From: Chlorops oryzae
Lineage: Eukaryota > Arthropoda > Insecta > Diptera > Chloropidae
Assembly (NCBI GenBank): GCA_020466095.1
Contig: CM035806.1
Coordinates: forward strand, 144,446,420-144,510,419
DNA length: 64,000 bases
Direction: 5' to 3'
The position numbers and the translations under genes are program-made. The notes beneath the pieces were generated by a model. It was not told the DNA's origin. It saw nothing but the letters and a program-made list of their open reading frames with translations, and did no database searches. Every line of letters begins with the position of its first letter. Position 1 is the stretch's first letter. Below are positions 46,559 to 58,272 of this stretch, one piece after another.

Positions 46559-47367
46559 AAAGCATCGCTCCTGGACCTTCGACACTCATACGTTTGAGTG
46601 CATGTGAAGCATTGATCATTTCGTATATGTATGTATTGTATGTATTATGTTCCCCTCTTATTTTGTTTTTCAACTCTGAAAGGAATGACAATCTCGTGGA
46701 TAAATGATTGAGTCCAAGCTAAGTATTTACTTGAAAAATGAAAAGCCTTGAATTTTGATTGAAACAAGGCATCCTTATGATCAAACACTTCACAGTCCAA
46801 TCCAATTAACCATAAATGACAAAGTTGAAGAAAATTGAAGACCGAGAGACAGAGAGCAAAAAAGACGTGTCTCAGAAATCTGACTTATTTATAGCGACAT
46901 AAAATACGTTGAAAACTGATTGGGTTAAATAAAAAGATTTTAGCAACACGCGGCAGCGCATAAAAAGATAAACACAAAAGAAAAAAATAAAACCGAAAAC
47001 AACACCAAAAAACAAAAACAGAATAAATGAAAACAAAAACGCACAATAGCAAGCGAAAAAGGAAAATTCGGGGAACAAAAAATTTATTGCAAAGTACAAA
47101 AGAAAAACGCTGAGAAAGAACAGAACTCCGAACAAACAAATTGGCTATTAGCCAAATAAACAGAAAAAGCAACAACAAATCAAAAAAAAATAAATAAAAA
47201 TAATAATAAAAAATAAAAAAATAAATATACATCAAGTGTACATAAAAGTATTATAATGTAAGAAATGCAAAATAAAATAAATTTAAAAAACTTAAACAAA
47301 AAATGGAAGTGAGAGTGTTATGGTTAAGGGATTGCCCGATAGTACAAATTCAATATCCGAAAGACAG
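46559..47367. other. Gene-free, A-rich stretch
   Basis: Dominated by A-rich sequence (46960-47300). No gene was recognised. Confidence 0.35.
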
Positions 47368-47787
47368 CCCTGCAGTAATATGGACTGACTCAATTGTAGC
47401 CTTCGGTCAGTCCTTCATGTTACCAATACTAGTCCCCTCATAAATCCACTTCTAATGTATTCAACTGACCTTTTTAACATGGGCCTGTTCTAGGGGAGGG
47501 ACTAGTCCGCAAAACGGCTGATCATACACCAGTTTTCTTTGGGTCAATTGTCGTAATTTTGTCTGGTTTTAGGACAGTCAAATGAGGAAAATAAACAACA
47601 AATTTCTTATACTTATATATTCTTTGATGAAACTGTCATTTACAGACTACCCATAAACGAACCCCTTTATTACCGACCGCCGGCTAGCCGAATTTGATGG
47701 AGCGAACTGCCATAATATAACCGGTAGGGTTTGGACCGGTCAAAGGCCAGTCCTTATTAGAAAAGAAACCGGTTCATTACTGCAGGG
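47368..47787 (-). mobile_element. CCCWGCRG element, family III, copy 2
   Basis: 420 bp, starting CCCTGCAGTAATATGGACTG and ending CATTACTGCAGGG. AG is duplicated at 47366-47367 and 47788-47789. It is the inverse of 15781-16197 throughout. Repeated CTGACC/GGTCAG and GACTAGTCC words occur in both subterminal zones. Non-coding. Confidence 0.82.
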
Positions 47788-48164
47788 AGGGTTCATCGAA
47801 GCAGGCCGTAATAATACACAAACACGAACGAAAATTCTTCTAACGATTCTCATGAGCAAGGAAGAAATTTTTGTTTAATATCCTTCATAATTTTCGGGTA
47901 CACACGATGTTTTTTCTAATGCCAAGATCCCCAAAATTTTGCAAACCTTTCAACACAATATCACCAAAAATTCAACTTTCATAGCGAATCATAATTGCGA
48001 ATGCGATTAGGGACTACTTAATACTGAAAGTACCTCCCAAAATGGTCGGCACCAAGTCCATTGTTGAATTGCTTCTTACTCATGTCACTGGTTCATGACG
48101 TTGTTAATCAAGCCACGTTGAAACAGCTTAACTACTACGCTCATCATGTTGTATAAAGATCGAA
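47788..48164. other. Spacer between two CCCWGCRG elements
   Basis: 377 bp of AT-rich DNA. No gene was recognised. Confidence 0.35.
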
Positions 48165-48694
48165 CCCAGCCGGAAATTATCTTCCGCATGACAAAGTCAT
48201 CAGTGATATCATCGATGATATATAGGTAACAGTATCATGAATGACACCTTAGGGGACATGTCATGGTAGAGGGATGCTGTTCATGTGCTTGAACCTCATT
48301 GGCTACTGAAATTAAAATAAGGTTTAAGCGTCAGTTGAATGTTAGCATGAAGTGGCGTAGAGGATCAGTGCGCGACTTAGAATCCCAAGATCGCGGGTTC
48401 GATCCCTGGCTGAGACGAAAAAAAGTTGTTAAAAATAGATTTTTAAAAACTTGCGAAATATTCAAAAAGAAGAAAAAGAAAAGAGTTTTCAAACAGGTTT
48501 CTATAAATTGACATTAATGTCATGCTTGGAGTCACCAGTGACATTTTTTTGTCCCACGATGACATGTCACCGGTTAACTCACTGTCCAAGTCCTGTGCAA
48601 ATGTCATTCAAAATTTCCTATAAAATCGCATGCGTTCCGACTCCAAAGTCACCCTGTCTTCATCGATGATGTCAGAGTGAGATTTCCCGCTGGG
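48165..48694 (+). mobile_element. CCCWGCRG element, family I, copy 2
   Basis: 530 bp, starting CCCAGCCGGAAATTATC and ending TTTCCCGCTGGG. AA is duplicated at 48163-48164 and 48695-48696. It is inverted relative to the copies at 938 and 61868, and more diverged. The tRNA-like block is on the plus strand. Dense TGACAT/ATGTCA words flank that block. Confidence 0.82.
48345..48420 (+). other. tRNA-like Pol III promoter block inside family I element
   Basis: An A-box-like AGTGGCGTAGAGGATCAGTG and a B box GGTTCGATCC (48399-48408) are followed by CTGGCTGAGACGAAA and then an A-rich run. A T-run terminator is not directly adjacent. Stems do not pair well enough for a true tRNA. Confidence 0.7.
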
Positions 48695-50225
48695 AAGGCA
48701 CTGTTGATTTTTTAAAGCAATTTTTGGCTTTAAGCGGAGACGTATGTAGGCGGGAAAAGTCTCAAGTGAAATTTGAAAAATTTTCAAATTCAAATTAAGG
48801 AAATTTCGACTTTATTCTGAGTCATTCAGGGGTTATATCCACTGAAAAAAAAAAACCGGCAACATAGAGAGAAAGACTGTCGGAAGACGGAGAGACTGAT
48901 TCTGTAAAGACGGCGATCGTTTCTTATAAACAAGCTATATAGTCTTTGTTGGACTGGCTCTCAACTTTCCTCTGCCTTTATTTGCTTTTTCACAAAATCC
49001 ATCCAATCCTTGAGCTATCCCGAGGTATTTCCACTGTCTAAAACATATTTTACGAGTTCGCAATTCCGAATTCTCTCTCTCTCTCTCTCTCGCTCTTATC
49101 CATAAAATGTTCTGTTAAATAAAGAAGAGCAGTCTCAAAATTTTCCTTCGCGCCCAGATCCTTACAAAAATGTTGAACATATGCTTCGTTAGCCGTTCAC
49201 TATCTCTTCAGGTCGAATCCCTCGTCGTCGTCGTCGTCGTCGCCGTTCCGTTTTTTTTTTTTTCAGTCTGTTTTGTTGTTTTAGATGTTGTTCTTGCTGC
49301 TGTTACCGCTTACGAGGACACCTGTGCGCGTAAACGTGTTATGGGCACTAAAATTTTCAAGGGATGTCCGAAGCCTGGTCATTAATGAAGCAGCACGCGA
49401 GCAATTGAGCGAAACAAATGAAATGGAGAGAAAAGAAAACGAATAATTCGACTCTGCAGGTGAACACATAAGACTTACGCTCCTTGCGTCGATTTTTACC
49501 GTCCGACTGTCGGGGCTTCAGTTTATACATAATTGCCTTATAAAGCGCAAGATTTCAATGTCTTTGAATGGCTCGAGAATTACTTGTTGAATGTTTCGTA
49601 GGATCCCAAATGTAGGACTGCGATTTATCAAAAAAGTGCTGCTTTATTTCTCTGATCATTTTGGACTTACGACTGGCAATAAATTGGCCTTGGGTCGTGT
49701 ACAGAAGTGTGTTGGCATCACAAACTGATAAATTACAGTACACTCGGGATAACGTCAACCCACTATTCCGTCAACAACACGTCAACAATGTTTAAAACTA
49801 TAGTTCCGACTCTATTTTGGTCTAAAATGGGGACAATCAGAAACGTCAAAAATGTGGTAAACGTCAACACTCGCGATTTTAATTAGTTGACGTTAGCCCG
49901 AGTGTACTGTACTTTGAAAATACAATATGAACGCGACTTTCGTATTTCGCATGCCTGTTCATGCATGAATAGAGTATAGAGTAGAAATAATAGCAAATAC
50001 TTCTTGATGAGGTTCGTGGCTTAAGCATACACAGACTTCAATATTTCATCTTCTATAGAACATTTCTTTTAAGGTAATTAAAATAATATAAGCCTTAACC
50101 CATTTTACACCACTCCCAGAACGGTAGAATATTTTCAATCACGTGGGTTTCCTTTATGAACTGATTGTAAATTATAAAAAAAAATTTTTTTTAAAGTTGA
50201 TTTTTATAAAAATCCATTTTCAATC
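48695..50225. other. Gene-free stretch
   Basis: Short CT tract at 49074-49091 and GTCGTC units at 49225-49243. No gene was recognised. Confidence 0.35.
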
Positions 50226-51020
50226 AAAACAAGTAAGGGTGTCATAGTCATAAATAATTTTTAAACTACGCCCAAAAAATGCTATAGGTTTTTACGGCCA
50301 ATAGGGGCCCCATATACCGAATTTTGTTAAATTTCTTAATGAAAACCGCCCCTTTGTCACGCCCGCTTTCCAATTTTTTGTTGTTGTTTTTTTTTTTTAT
50401 TTCTTATCGCAGGCTTAAATTTACGCCCAAATTCTAAATTTTGTTGAAATATTTCGAAAAAGTCCGATTTTGTGGCAGTTTTGGGATTTTTGTGACAGAC
50501 CCTAGAACTGGAGCTACCCTTAATAATGGACCGACCAAGGAAATTTTTTGGGGAGGTTGTTTATGGCTACAAAGGAAGCTTAAGTGTCAAATTTCAAGTT
50601 CCATTTGAATTTCGGGTGTAGGAGACCATTTTCAAAAAACGCCCTTCAGCCACGCCCACTTTTACAATTTTCTGAAATCACATATATTGCCCTAAGATAT
50701 GTTCAAATGTCAAATTCAATAAAAATATCTTGAAAAACTGCGGCTTTAGAGCAGTTTTTGTGATTTTCGTAACAGACCCTAGTACTGGAGGTACCCATAA
50801 AAATGGTCCGATCGGGTCCACTGTCGAACTTGTTCTTACTTATGTCCCCGCGAGCACGCATACCGAATTTCGTCTAGATATCCCTACTCCTTCGATAAGA
50901 TAACTATATACAGACGGACAGACAGACAGACGGACATGTCTAAATCGAATCTCCTGGTGACCCTGATCATTTCTATATATATTTTGTTTGGTCTATCTCG
51001 ACTAGTTCTGGATGTTACAC
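50226..51020 (-). mobile_element. Mini-me/DINE-like repeat, copy 1
   Basis: The minus-strand 3' end is CACCCTTACTTGTTTT (50226-50241). The (GTCY)n core is at 50911-50940 (GACGGACAGACAGACAGACG on plus). The words TACTAGGGTCTGTTACGAAA and AAGTGGGCGTGGC are shared with the copy at 58273. Such elements are widespread in flies and regarded as Helitron-like, non-autonomous. No protein. Confidence 0.75.
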
Positions 51021-52470
51021 ATAAGTAGGTAAACCATTTTTCAGTCCTTAAAAAAAATTTTCACTTGATGTACGAAAAATCTTACAGCGGTCCAAAATGG
51101 GTTAAAGACTAACTTGCTTGCTCATGTTGCAATTAAATTTCGCAAAGGATATGCAGAAAGAGTTCTCGCGGTCTTTTTATTTCTATTTATTTTTTTATTT
51201 TTTATTTTTTATATACATACATATAAGTATATAAACTTTCCATCGTCAACGCAGCAGTGAGAATTCCACAGTGGAGCAACGCTGAAAAAAACACTCCCAC
51301 AGCCGCGTAAGGCGAAAAAAGGAGGCATAATTAATTAATATCTAAACTTTTCTGTTTGTAATGAACACAAAAAAATGAAAACTTAAATGAGAAGAAAATA
51401 TGAAAACAAAAAGAAAAAAATTAATAAATAAATAGAAGAAATATATATATAAAAAAAAATATGGAAGTTATGAAAGAAAGGAAAACTTTTTCATTTCTCA
51501 TTAACCAAAGGGAATGGAGCAAATGAAGGTGCGCTCAGGATCAGAGTGCGGAATAACTGCATCGGATGAACACAATGACGACGATGATGAGCGATGCTGC
51601 GCTTACAGTTTTACCGCAAAAAAAAAATACCAAAACAACAAAGATAAATGAACAGGAAAAAGAACAACAACAATAAGTTTCCCAAAGCTAGACAGAGGAA
51701 GGGGGGGGGGCGGAGCGGGGGCAGGGGAGGGGGAAAAAAACTATAACGAAAAGCCAGAAAGCAATAAGCTCAAGTGCAGTACGCTTTGGTCCATATCTGT
51801 CTCTATCTCTGTCACTGTTGCTGTCCCTATCATCGCCTCCGTCCCCGTTCCCGTCCCCGTCTCCGTATGCGTCTCGGTCGGGATCTCTGTCATTCATTCT
51901 CTACGCCGAGAGCAGCGCGTTGAGTTGTGTGTTCTGTGCGCTGAACTGAGCTGAATTACATTTGGAAAACATTGTTTTCATTTTTAATTAAATAAACAAC
52001 TCGTTTTCGACCACGAGAAAAGAACAGCGAACAGACCGAGCAACGAGCAGCGAGCAGCGAGCGGAAACATGACCAAATCGGAAACGGAATAAATGAACTA
52101 CAAAAACAAAAAAGCAAAAAAAAAAAAACAAAAAAAAAACACAGAACCAGCAACAATGAAAACAGCAAAAAACAATCCAATGATGCGCTCTTCTTCTGTA
52201 GTCTGCTGATTTGGGACAATTGGGAATTGCGGAGTTGCACGGCATGAAACCGGAGCGTATCCGTAACGTTATGTAACGAAGTGCAACGCTGAATTGAAAT
52301 GGGATTTTTCAGGTGCTAAGATCCAAGGTTGCTAAAAATGAAAAAACAAAAATTTGGAAAATAAATGAGTGAAAATTTTTCAACTAAATAGAAAACAAGA
52401 TGAATTGGAGGTTTTTCTTGTTGAACAGATGACTTTTACTTTTGAATGCAATTGGTCGAAATCAGATGTC
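51021..52470. other. Gene-free stretch
   Basis: A-rich segments plus a G-rich patch (51701-51732) and CCGTCCCCGTTCCCGTCC-type units (51838-51865). Bases 51900-52270 are moderately CG-rich, like 5' leader DNA, but without an identifiable exon. Confidence 0.3.
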
Positions 52471-52967
52471 AAACTCTATCTCTCTTTATCGCAATGTCTA
52501 TCCCTTCTATCTCTATCTACCTCTGTCTCTCTCTACCTCACTCTATATCTCTCTATATATTTCTATCTCTCTTCATCTCTCTCTACCTCTCTCTATCTCT
52601 TTCGATCTCTATCTATATATCTTTATCTCGTTTTACCTCTCTCTATCTTTCTCTCTCTTTCTCTCTCTATCTCGCTCTATATCTTTCTCTTTCCCTCTTT
52701 ATCTCGCTCTTTCTCTCTCTTTTTTCTCTCTATTTCTCTCTATCTATCTCTATCTATCTCTATCTATCTCTATCTATCTCTATCTCTCTCTATCTCTCTA
52801 TCTCTCTATCTCTCTATCTCTCTCTCTCTCTATTTCTCTCTATCTCTCTCTGTCTCTCTCTCTGTCTCTCTCTCTCTCTGTCTCTCTCCATCTCTCTCTC
52901 TCTATCTCTCTCTTTATCTCTCTCTCTCTTTCTCTCTTTACCCTCCATATTTCTCTATATCTCTCTA

Positions 52968-53040
<73 letters not shown>

Positions 53041-53075
53041 TTCTCTCTATCTCTCTCTATCTCTCTCTTTCTCTC

Positions 53076-53108
<33 letters not shown>

Positions 53109-53225
53109 ATCTCTCTATCTCTCTCTATCTCGCTCTATCTGTCTCTATCTCTCTCTATCTATCTCTATCTTTCTGAATCTCTCTAAGTTGCTACATATCT
53201 CTCCCTATTTCCAATCTCTCCCCCC
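52471..53225. repeat. (CTCTATCT)n tract
   Basis: Repeats of CTCTCTAT and CTATCTAT about 750 bp long, mostly pyrimidine with regularly spaced A. The Ser/Leu/Tyr frames are artefacts. Confidence 0.95.
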
Positions 53226-53924
53226 CCTCTCTCACTGCTACCTCGTATTTAATGAACATAATGTCAATTCTTTTTCACAGCCGATCGCTCAACTCTCGAA
53301 AGCCAAAAGCGAGAGAGAGAAAGTGAGAGCTTGGATAAAAAATGTAATCAGAATTCCTCTTTTTGTTTGCGTTTGCTACCAAAAGCCTAATCAAAATGAC
53401 CTCAAGTAATTCTAGTCATGTGTTTGTTTTTTTTTTTCTTTATTCCTACGTATTCCTTCTAACGTCATAAATTTCTGCCTCATCTTTTGTGCTTTCGATG
53501 CACATGCGGCGGTGTTGTTGTTAGTCCTGCCGGAAAAAAAAGGGATTTCACATTCAACAAAATGAAATTTCACTGGGACTCATTAATGATAATAGCATAT
53601 GAATGAATATGCTACCTACCAATAGCTCAAGTCAATCGTCTCTTTTTCTCGTTCCATCGCTATTCACTGTGATGGCATTCAGCTTTCAGTATCAATGAAT
53701 AACATACTCCATTATATCCTCGTGAGTATAAAAGAAAAGCCTTCTATTTTTTCTAACTTCAGCATTGCATCCTTCATTTGTTTGTTCATTTATAACTGAA
53801 ATGTAAAACGAAGCGCTCCTGGGGCCATTACAAGAGCCCACACACACACAAAAGTCAAGAGACCGAACGAGAGTCAGAATATCTGTATGAACAAAAGCAA
53901 GAGCGTAGGGGAAGGCTATGGCGG

Positions 53925-53961
<37 letters not shown>

Positions 53962-54374
53962 GCTGATAATTTTAAAGCCTACGTACCTACTATGAAATCG
54001 ATATAATCGCAGCTGAAAGCATGTTATTTAAGTCAGTCGGAACTGCTAAAGACTGTCCTTTGTCTGTCAATCTCGATTTTAACTTTTCCAAGACCAGCCC
54101 AAGTTAATTCTTATGAGTTTTTCGAGTTCATTAAGGCGAAAAGAAGAAAAAAACGAAAGTCAAATAATGTTCAAATGGATTCCAAAATGACAATAGGTTC
54201 AATGCCTTCAGTTATATTGGCATTGAGAATTCGTATTTCAGATGAACACTAAATTCACATTTAATAATTTAATTGAAATCAAATAAAAACAAAACAAGCC
54301 TTTAAGTATGCAACGATAAATTTTACAATATCATCAAGGATAGGCAAAGACGAAAAAGGAATGTAAGGAAGGGC
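53226..54374. other. Gene-free stretch with a (GT)n tract
   Basis: (GT)n at 53927-53958. No gene was recognised. Confidence 0.4.
54298..54311 (-). promoter_or_regulatory. Su(Hw)-like site
   Basis: The minus strand reads TTGCATACTTAAAGGC: perfect core with GGC in the right half. Confidence 0.5.
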
Positions 54375-55045
54375 GTAGCGAGAGAAAGAGTGCTTTGGTA
54401 GCGCTTATATTTGCCACAGTGGTATATTGAACAATTATAAGACATTAACCGAAAAAAAATTTGGGGGGCCTAGAGGAAGTTTAAAGAGTTATGGACCAAA
54501 AACCCAAAAAATCCGAAAAAATCATGACGTCCGATTTCGATGAAAATTGATATATAGAATAAGTGAAAAATTCTAAGAATTTTGGTACTAAAACTTTTTC
54601 AAAAAACTTATTACAACTAGTCCTTTTTGGGCCAGTTTGGAACTAGACTAGTTGTAATCAGTATTTTTAAAAATGTTGGCGTCAAAATTGTTAGAATTTT
54701 GTTACTAAAACTTTTTCAAAAAGCTTATTACAACTTGTCATTTTTGGACCAGTTTGGAAGAAGACCCAAACGAGACTAGTTGTAAGCAGTATTTTTAAAA
54801 ATCCTGACGTTGAGATTCTTGGATTTTTGTTACTAAAACTTTTTCAAAAAACTTATAACAACTAGTCCTTTTTGGACGAGTTTGGAACTAGACTAGTTGT
54901 AATCAGTATTTTTAAAAAATGTTGTCGTAAAAATTCTTAGAATTTTCCACTTATTCTATATATAAATTTTCATCGAAATCGGACGCCATGAATTTTCCGA
55001 ATTTTTTTGGCTTTTGGTCCATAACTCTCTAAACTTCCTCATTCA
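54375..55045. mobile_element. Foldback-like element P, copy 2
   Basis: The left arm (GGCGTAGCGAGAGAAAGAGT, then CCACAGTGGTATATTGAACA) has an inverse right arm for part of its length: GAAATCGGACGCCATGAATT and TTTTGGTCCATAACTCTCTA near 54975-55035. The centre holds about three tandem units of roughly 120 bp, each with ACTAAAACTTTTTCAAAAA and ACAACTAGTCCTTTTTGG. The outermost right end is missing compared with 59795-60543. Non-coding. Confidence 0.65.
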
Positions 55046-56690
55046 AATAGAGAGTAAATAAAAATTTAAATTTTAAAATAGTCTCCGTCTTACTTTAAAT
55101 ACGTGATTTGCGAAAGAATGTACTCCCATTGCGCTTCGTTAGCTCCAATTTAAGTAATTTAGCTGCAGCGATTCATGACATGCCGTAATCGAAATCGGTA
55201 TCGAAATCGAAATCAGAGTCACAATCAGAATCAGAATCATTCCCGCCCCGTTCGTGTACACCCTACCTACCTATCTGTCCATGGCGCGAGCTCATTTCCA
55301 AACGAAGTCAATAGAATATCGGGCGAAAGTATGTATAATTTTGCTAACTGCTGACAATTTCAAGCAAATACCAAGGACACCAGATGACACGGAAACAACC
55401 GACAAATGGCCAGGCAATGGCAGAATAGCTCCGAGCAATGAAAACGAATTTCAATGTAAATGGGCAATGCTTATGGAAATGTAGATGAAGCCATGAAGAA
55501 CGAATCTGCGAGATATAGACCTTTATGTTCCTTTGAAACACCACGAAACATCAAAATAATATCACTCGATTCCAAGAACCTCAGTTACAAACCCTATGCT
55601 ACAAGCTCCATATTTGGACTCCAGTTGTAGCTTCATTCCTCTCGTCATACCTATGTATGTGTGTATGTATGTATGTTGCTGTTACTTCCAAGGTTAATAT
55701 TTAATGACCAGCTCCGGCAACTGTAATTGCAAATGCTGTGCTCTGGAATTTTATTTACATTTTCCATGAATTCGGCACGAGCCTCATTTCGGTGCCGTTG
55801 AAAATATGTCGAATATATTTATATATATATATTTATACATATATATATCTGCGAAGCAATTGCAATCGGGTAGCTGCCAGAGAAGCAGCACAAGAGTCAG
55901 AATCGCACATCCGTAACGGTAAACACGGTAAACGTTCTTCTGTCGTTATATTTTTTTCCCAAGAAAGTGTGGCGAAAGGAAAACGAATAAAGCAAGTTAA
56001 GAATAGGAAAAGCCAAGGGGGAAAAAAACCAATGAATACAAAAATAAAACTAGAATGAAATCTTCTTAAGAGAAATCAGAGGCGATTTCTTTATAAAATT
56101 TCTTCAACTTTTATAGCTTAATGCTTATGCTTTGATTTTTTGTATCTTCGCTTTAAAAAAACAAGATCTTTAATCTAAGTCCTTGCACAGGCGATATTCG
56201 CTGTTCCTCTGGAGACCCAATACCACATCTCTCTTTGCAATGGAAAGTTGAGACCAAAGTCAATTGAGTTTTCCTTCGTAAAGGTGTTTTTTTTTTCTTG
56301 ACGGATTCACATTAAAAATAGTTCTGTAAATTCATCTTAAATACAATGCTTCCACATGTTCCTTTAACCCATTTGGATTCTCTGTGTTATATATAAACGA
56401 CATCAATTCCAGCACCACCTTAAAGTTTATTGTGCTAATTATTAGAGTGAAGTGAACTCCATAAATATAGCCAAAATTAAGTATTGTTATCACTTTACAA
56501 TCAGGTAGTAACTTAACAGAAATCACAGCTCGTTCACATTTTGAAATTGATATTTCTGCATCTAACGTCAGAAATTATCCGAAGAAAGTCCCTTAGACCC
56601 TCAAGCACGCACCTTTCTTCACTTCTTAGCAAAAACTTATTATTTCAGAGATTACAGACCCTGTTCTGGCAAACTGTTGTTGCTAAGGTA
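55046..56690. other. Gene-free stretch
   Basis: A GAAATCGAAATCAGAGTC-type repeat at 55190-55235 and TATATATA patches at 55818-55850. No gene was recognised. Confidence 0.35.
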
Positions 56691-56716
56691 AGAGGAAATG
56701 CGAAAAAAAATTCTTT

Positions 56717-56729
56717 GCATACTTATCGG
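56717..56729 (+). promoter_or_regulatory. Su(Hw)-like site in tandem array, unit 1
   Basis: TTGCATACTTATCGG: perfect core. Confidence 0.45.
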
Positions 56730-56849
56730 ATGATTTTCACTTAGCTGTTAGCAAAAATGCTTGGAATGAGTGAAAAATTTCAAAACAGACAATTATATCT
56801 TAAATACTATTTCTCGAGCCGTAAAGTTTGCAAAAAAGAAAATTTCTTA

Positions 56850-56862
56850 GCATACTTAACGG
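56850..56862 (+). promoter_or_regulatory. Su(Hw)-like site in tandem array, unit 2
   Basis: AGCATACTTAACGG. It pairs with the decayed CCGTAAAGTTTGC at 56819. Confidence 0.42.
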
Positions 56863-56965
56863 ATGATTTTCACTTAACTATTATCAAAAATGCTTAGAAT
56901 GAGTGAAATGTTTCAAAACAGACAATTATATCTTAAATACTGTTTATTTATTCCTACTTCTCCAG

Positions 56966-56978
56966 CCGTAAAGTATGC
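56966..56978 (-). promoter_or_regulatory. Su(Hw)-like site in tandem array, inverted
   Basis: The minus strand reads TTGCATACTTTACGG. It pairs with GTATACTTATCGG at 56995-57007. Confidence 0.47.
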
Positions 56979-57110
56979 AAAAAAAAATTTCTTAGTATAC
57001 TTATCGGATGATATTCACCTAACTATTATCAAAAATGCTTAGAATGAGTGAAAGGTTTCAAAAAAGACAATTATATCTTAAATAATGTTTATGTATTCCT
57101 ACTTCTCCAG

Positions 57111-57123
57111 CCGTAAAGTATGC
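57111..57123 (-). promoter_or_regulatory. Su(Hw)-like site at end of tandem array
   Basis: The minus strand reads AGCATACTTTACGG. Confidence 0.45.
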
Positions 57124-57135
57124 TAAAAAAAATTT

Positions 57136-57740
57136 AATTTCTTATAACATTCCTGTTTGCCAGCAGTTAAAAGTTATTAAATCGTTTAAGATCCATTTAA
57201 ACAAAGGAATCATTGTGAGCAATCTTTCAAAAAAAAAAAAAAAAACCAATGTCAATCAACAATCCTTGTGGACTTTTCTTTTCCATTTTTATCTTCTCTT
57301 ATTTTAATACTTCCTGCTGTGATCGCCGCCGATTAAGAATCCATCAATGCATGCAATGAAAACGAGTTATGGATTCATTTATAGAAGGATAAAAGCTGTA
57401 TTTTTTGTTGTTTTTTAAGCGTTATTTTTTATTTTTTTTTTTTTTGAGCTACTTGAAGGATCATAAATCGCCTCGAGTGATGTCTGCAGAAAAGTGTGGC
57501 AGCAAAATGTCATGATTCGTCATTAACAGGGATAAACAGGTACATGCAAAAGCAGAAACTGAATTCGAATAATATAAGAAAAAGAATATAAGAAAGAGAA
57601 GAGAATAAATCGAAAAATATAATGTAGGAGTTTATTAAGTGAACATAACATTTATCATGCGTTTAAAGAATATCCTTATTTGACGAATATCTTCTGTTCA
57701 TATTTTCAGGAAATTTCTAATAGACTTTAAGAATGCGACG

Positions 57741-57779
<39 letters not shown>

Positions 57780-58272
57780 GGAGAGATGGAGATGAAACAG
57801 AGAGAATGGTATGTAAACAGTGTCCTTTTCCAACCTACAATAAAATCATTTCCTTTAGTATTTATACGCTTAAGAATTCCATTGGCTTCTTATAAAATAT
57901 GATATGCTATGATTGCGTTATGTCAGTTCAAATGTTTCATATTTTTTGGTGAACGAGGAATTTTTCTTAGTCCTACAATTTCAATTAGGAATATCTATCT
58001 CTCGGTAATGAAATAATTGAAATAATCAGAATATCCGGCCTCAGAAATGTTCTACGGATTGTGAATTTCAGACGCAGGCTCTCGTCACGAAATGATCATT
58101 CATTAGGACGAGCATTCAAACAAATACTTACTTGACATTCCTCTCGCAAATTCTAAATGAATTTGCTTGGTTTTTTTTTTTTTCTTTTCTTTTCACCTCA
58201 TGGAATGCTTCCATTTGTATTCTCTTCTCTTTATATTTGTCATTTTGTTTGTCCGTTTTTGTTTCCTCTCTC
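57136..58272. other. Gene-free stretch with a (GA)n tract
   Basis: (GA)n at 57745-57773. A run at 57230-57245. No gene was recognised. Confidence 0.4.

Larger units (their letters stand above)
56695..57135. repeat. 145-bp tandem array with paired Su(Hw)-like sites
   Basis: Three units of about 140-150 bp, each with GGATGATTTTCACTTARCTR, AAAATGCTTRGAATGAGTGA and CAGACAATTATATCTTAAAT. At each junction an inverted pair of words faces outward: CCGTAAAGTATGC, a short A-rich spacer, then GCATACTTATCGG. The first junction copy is decayed (AAGTTTGC). Confidence 0.82.

Noticed and set aside
52369..53409. 346-codon frame
   Set aside because: The body is the CTCTATCT repeat; the non-repeat ends show no domain.
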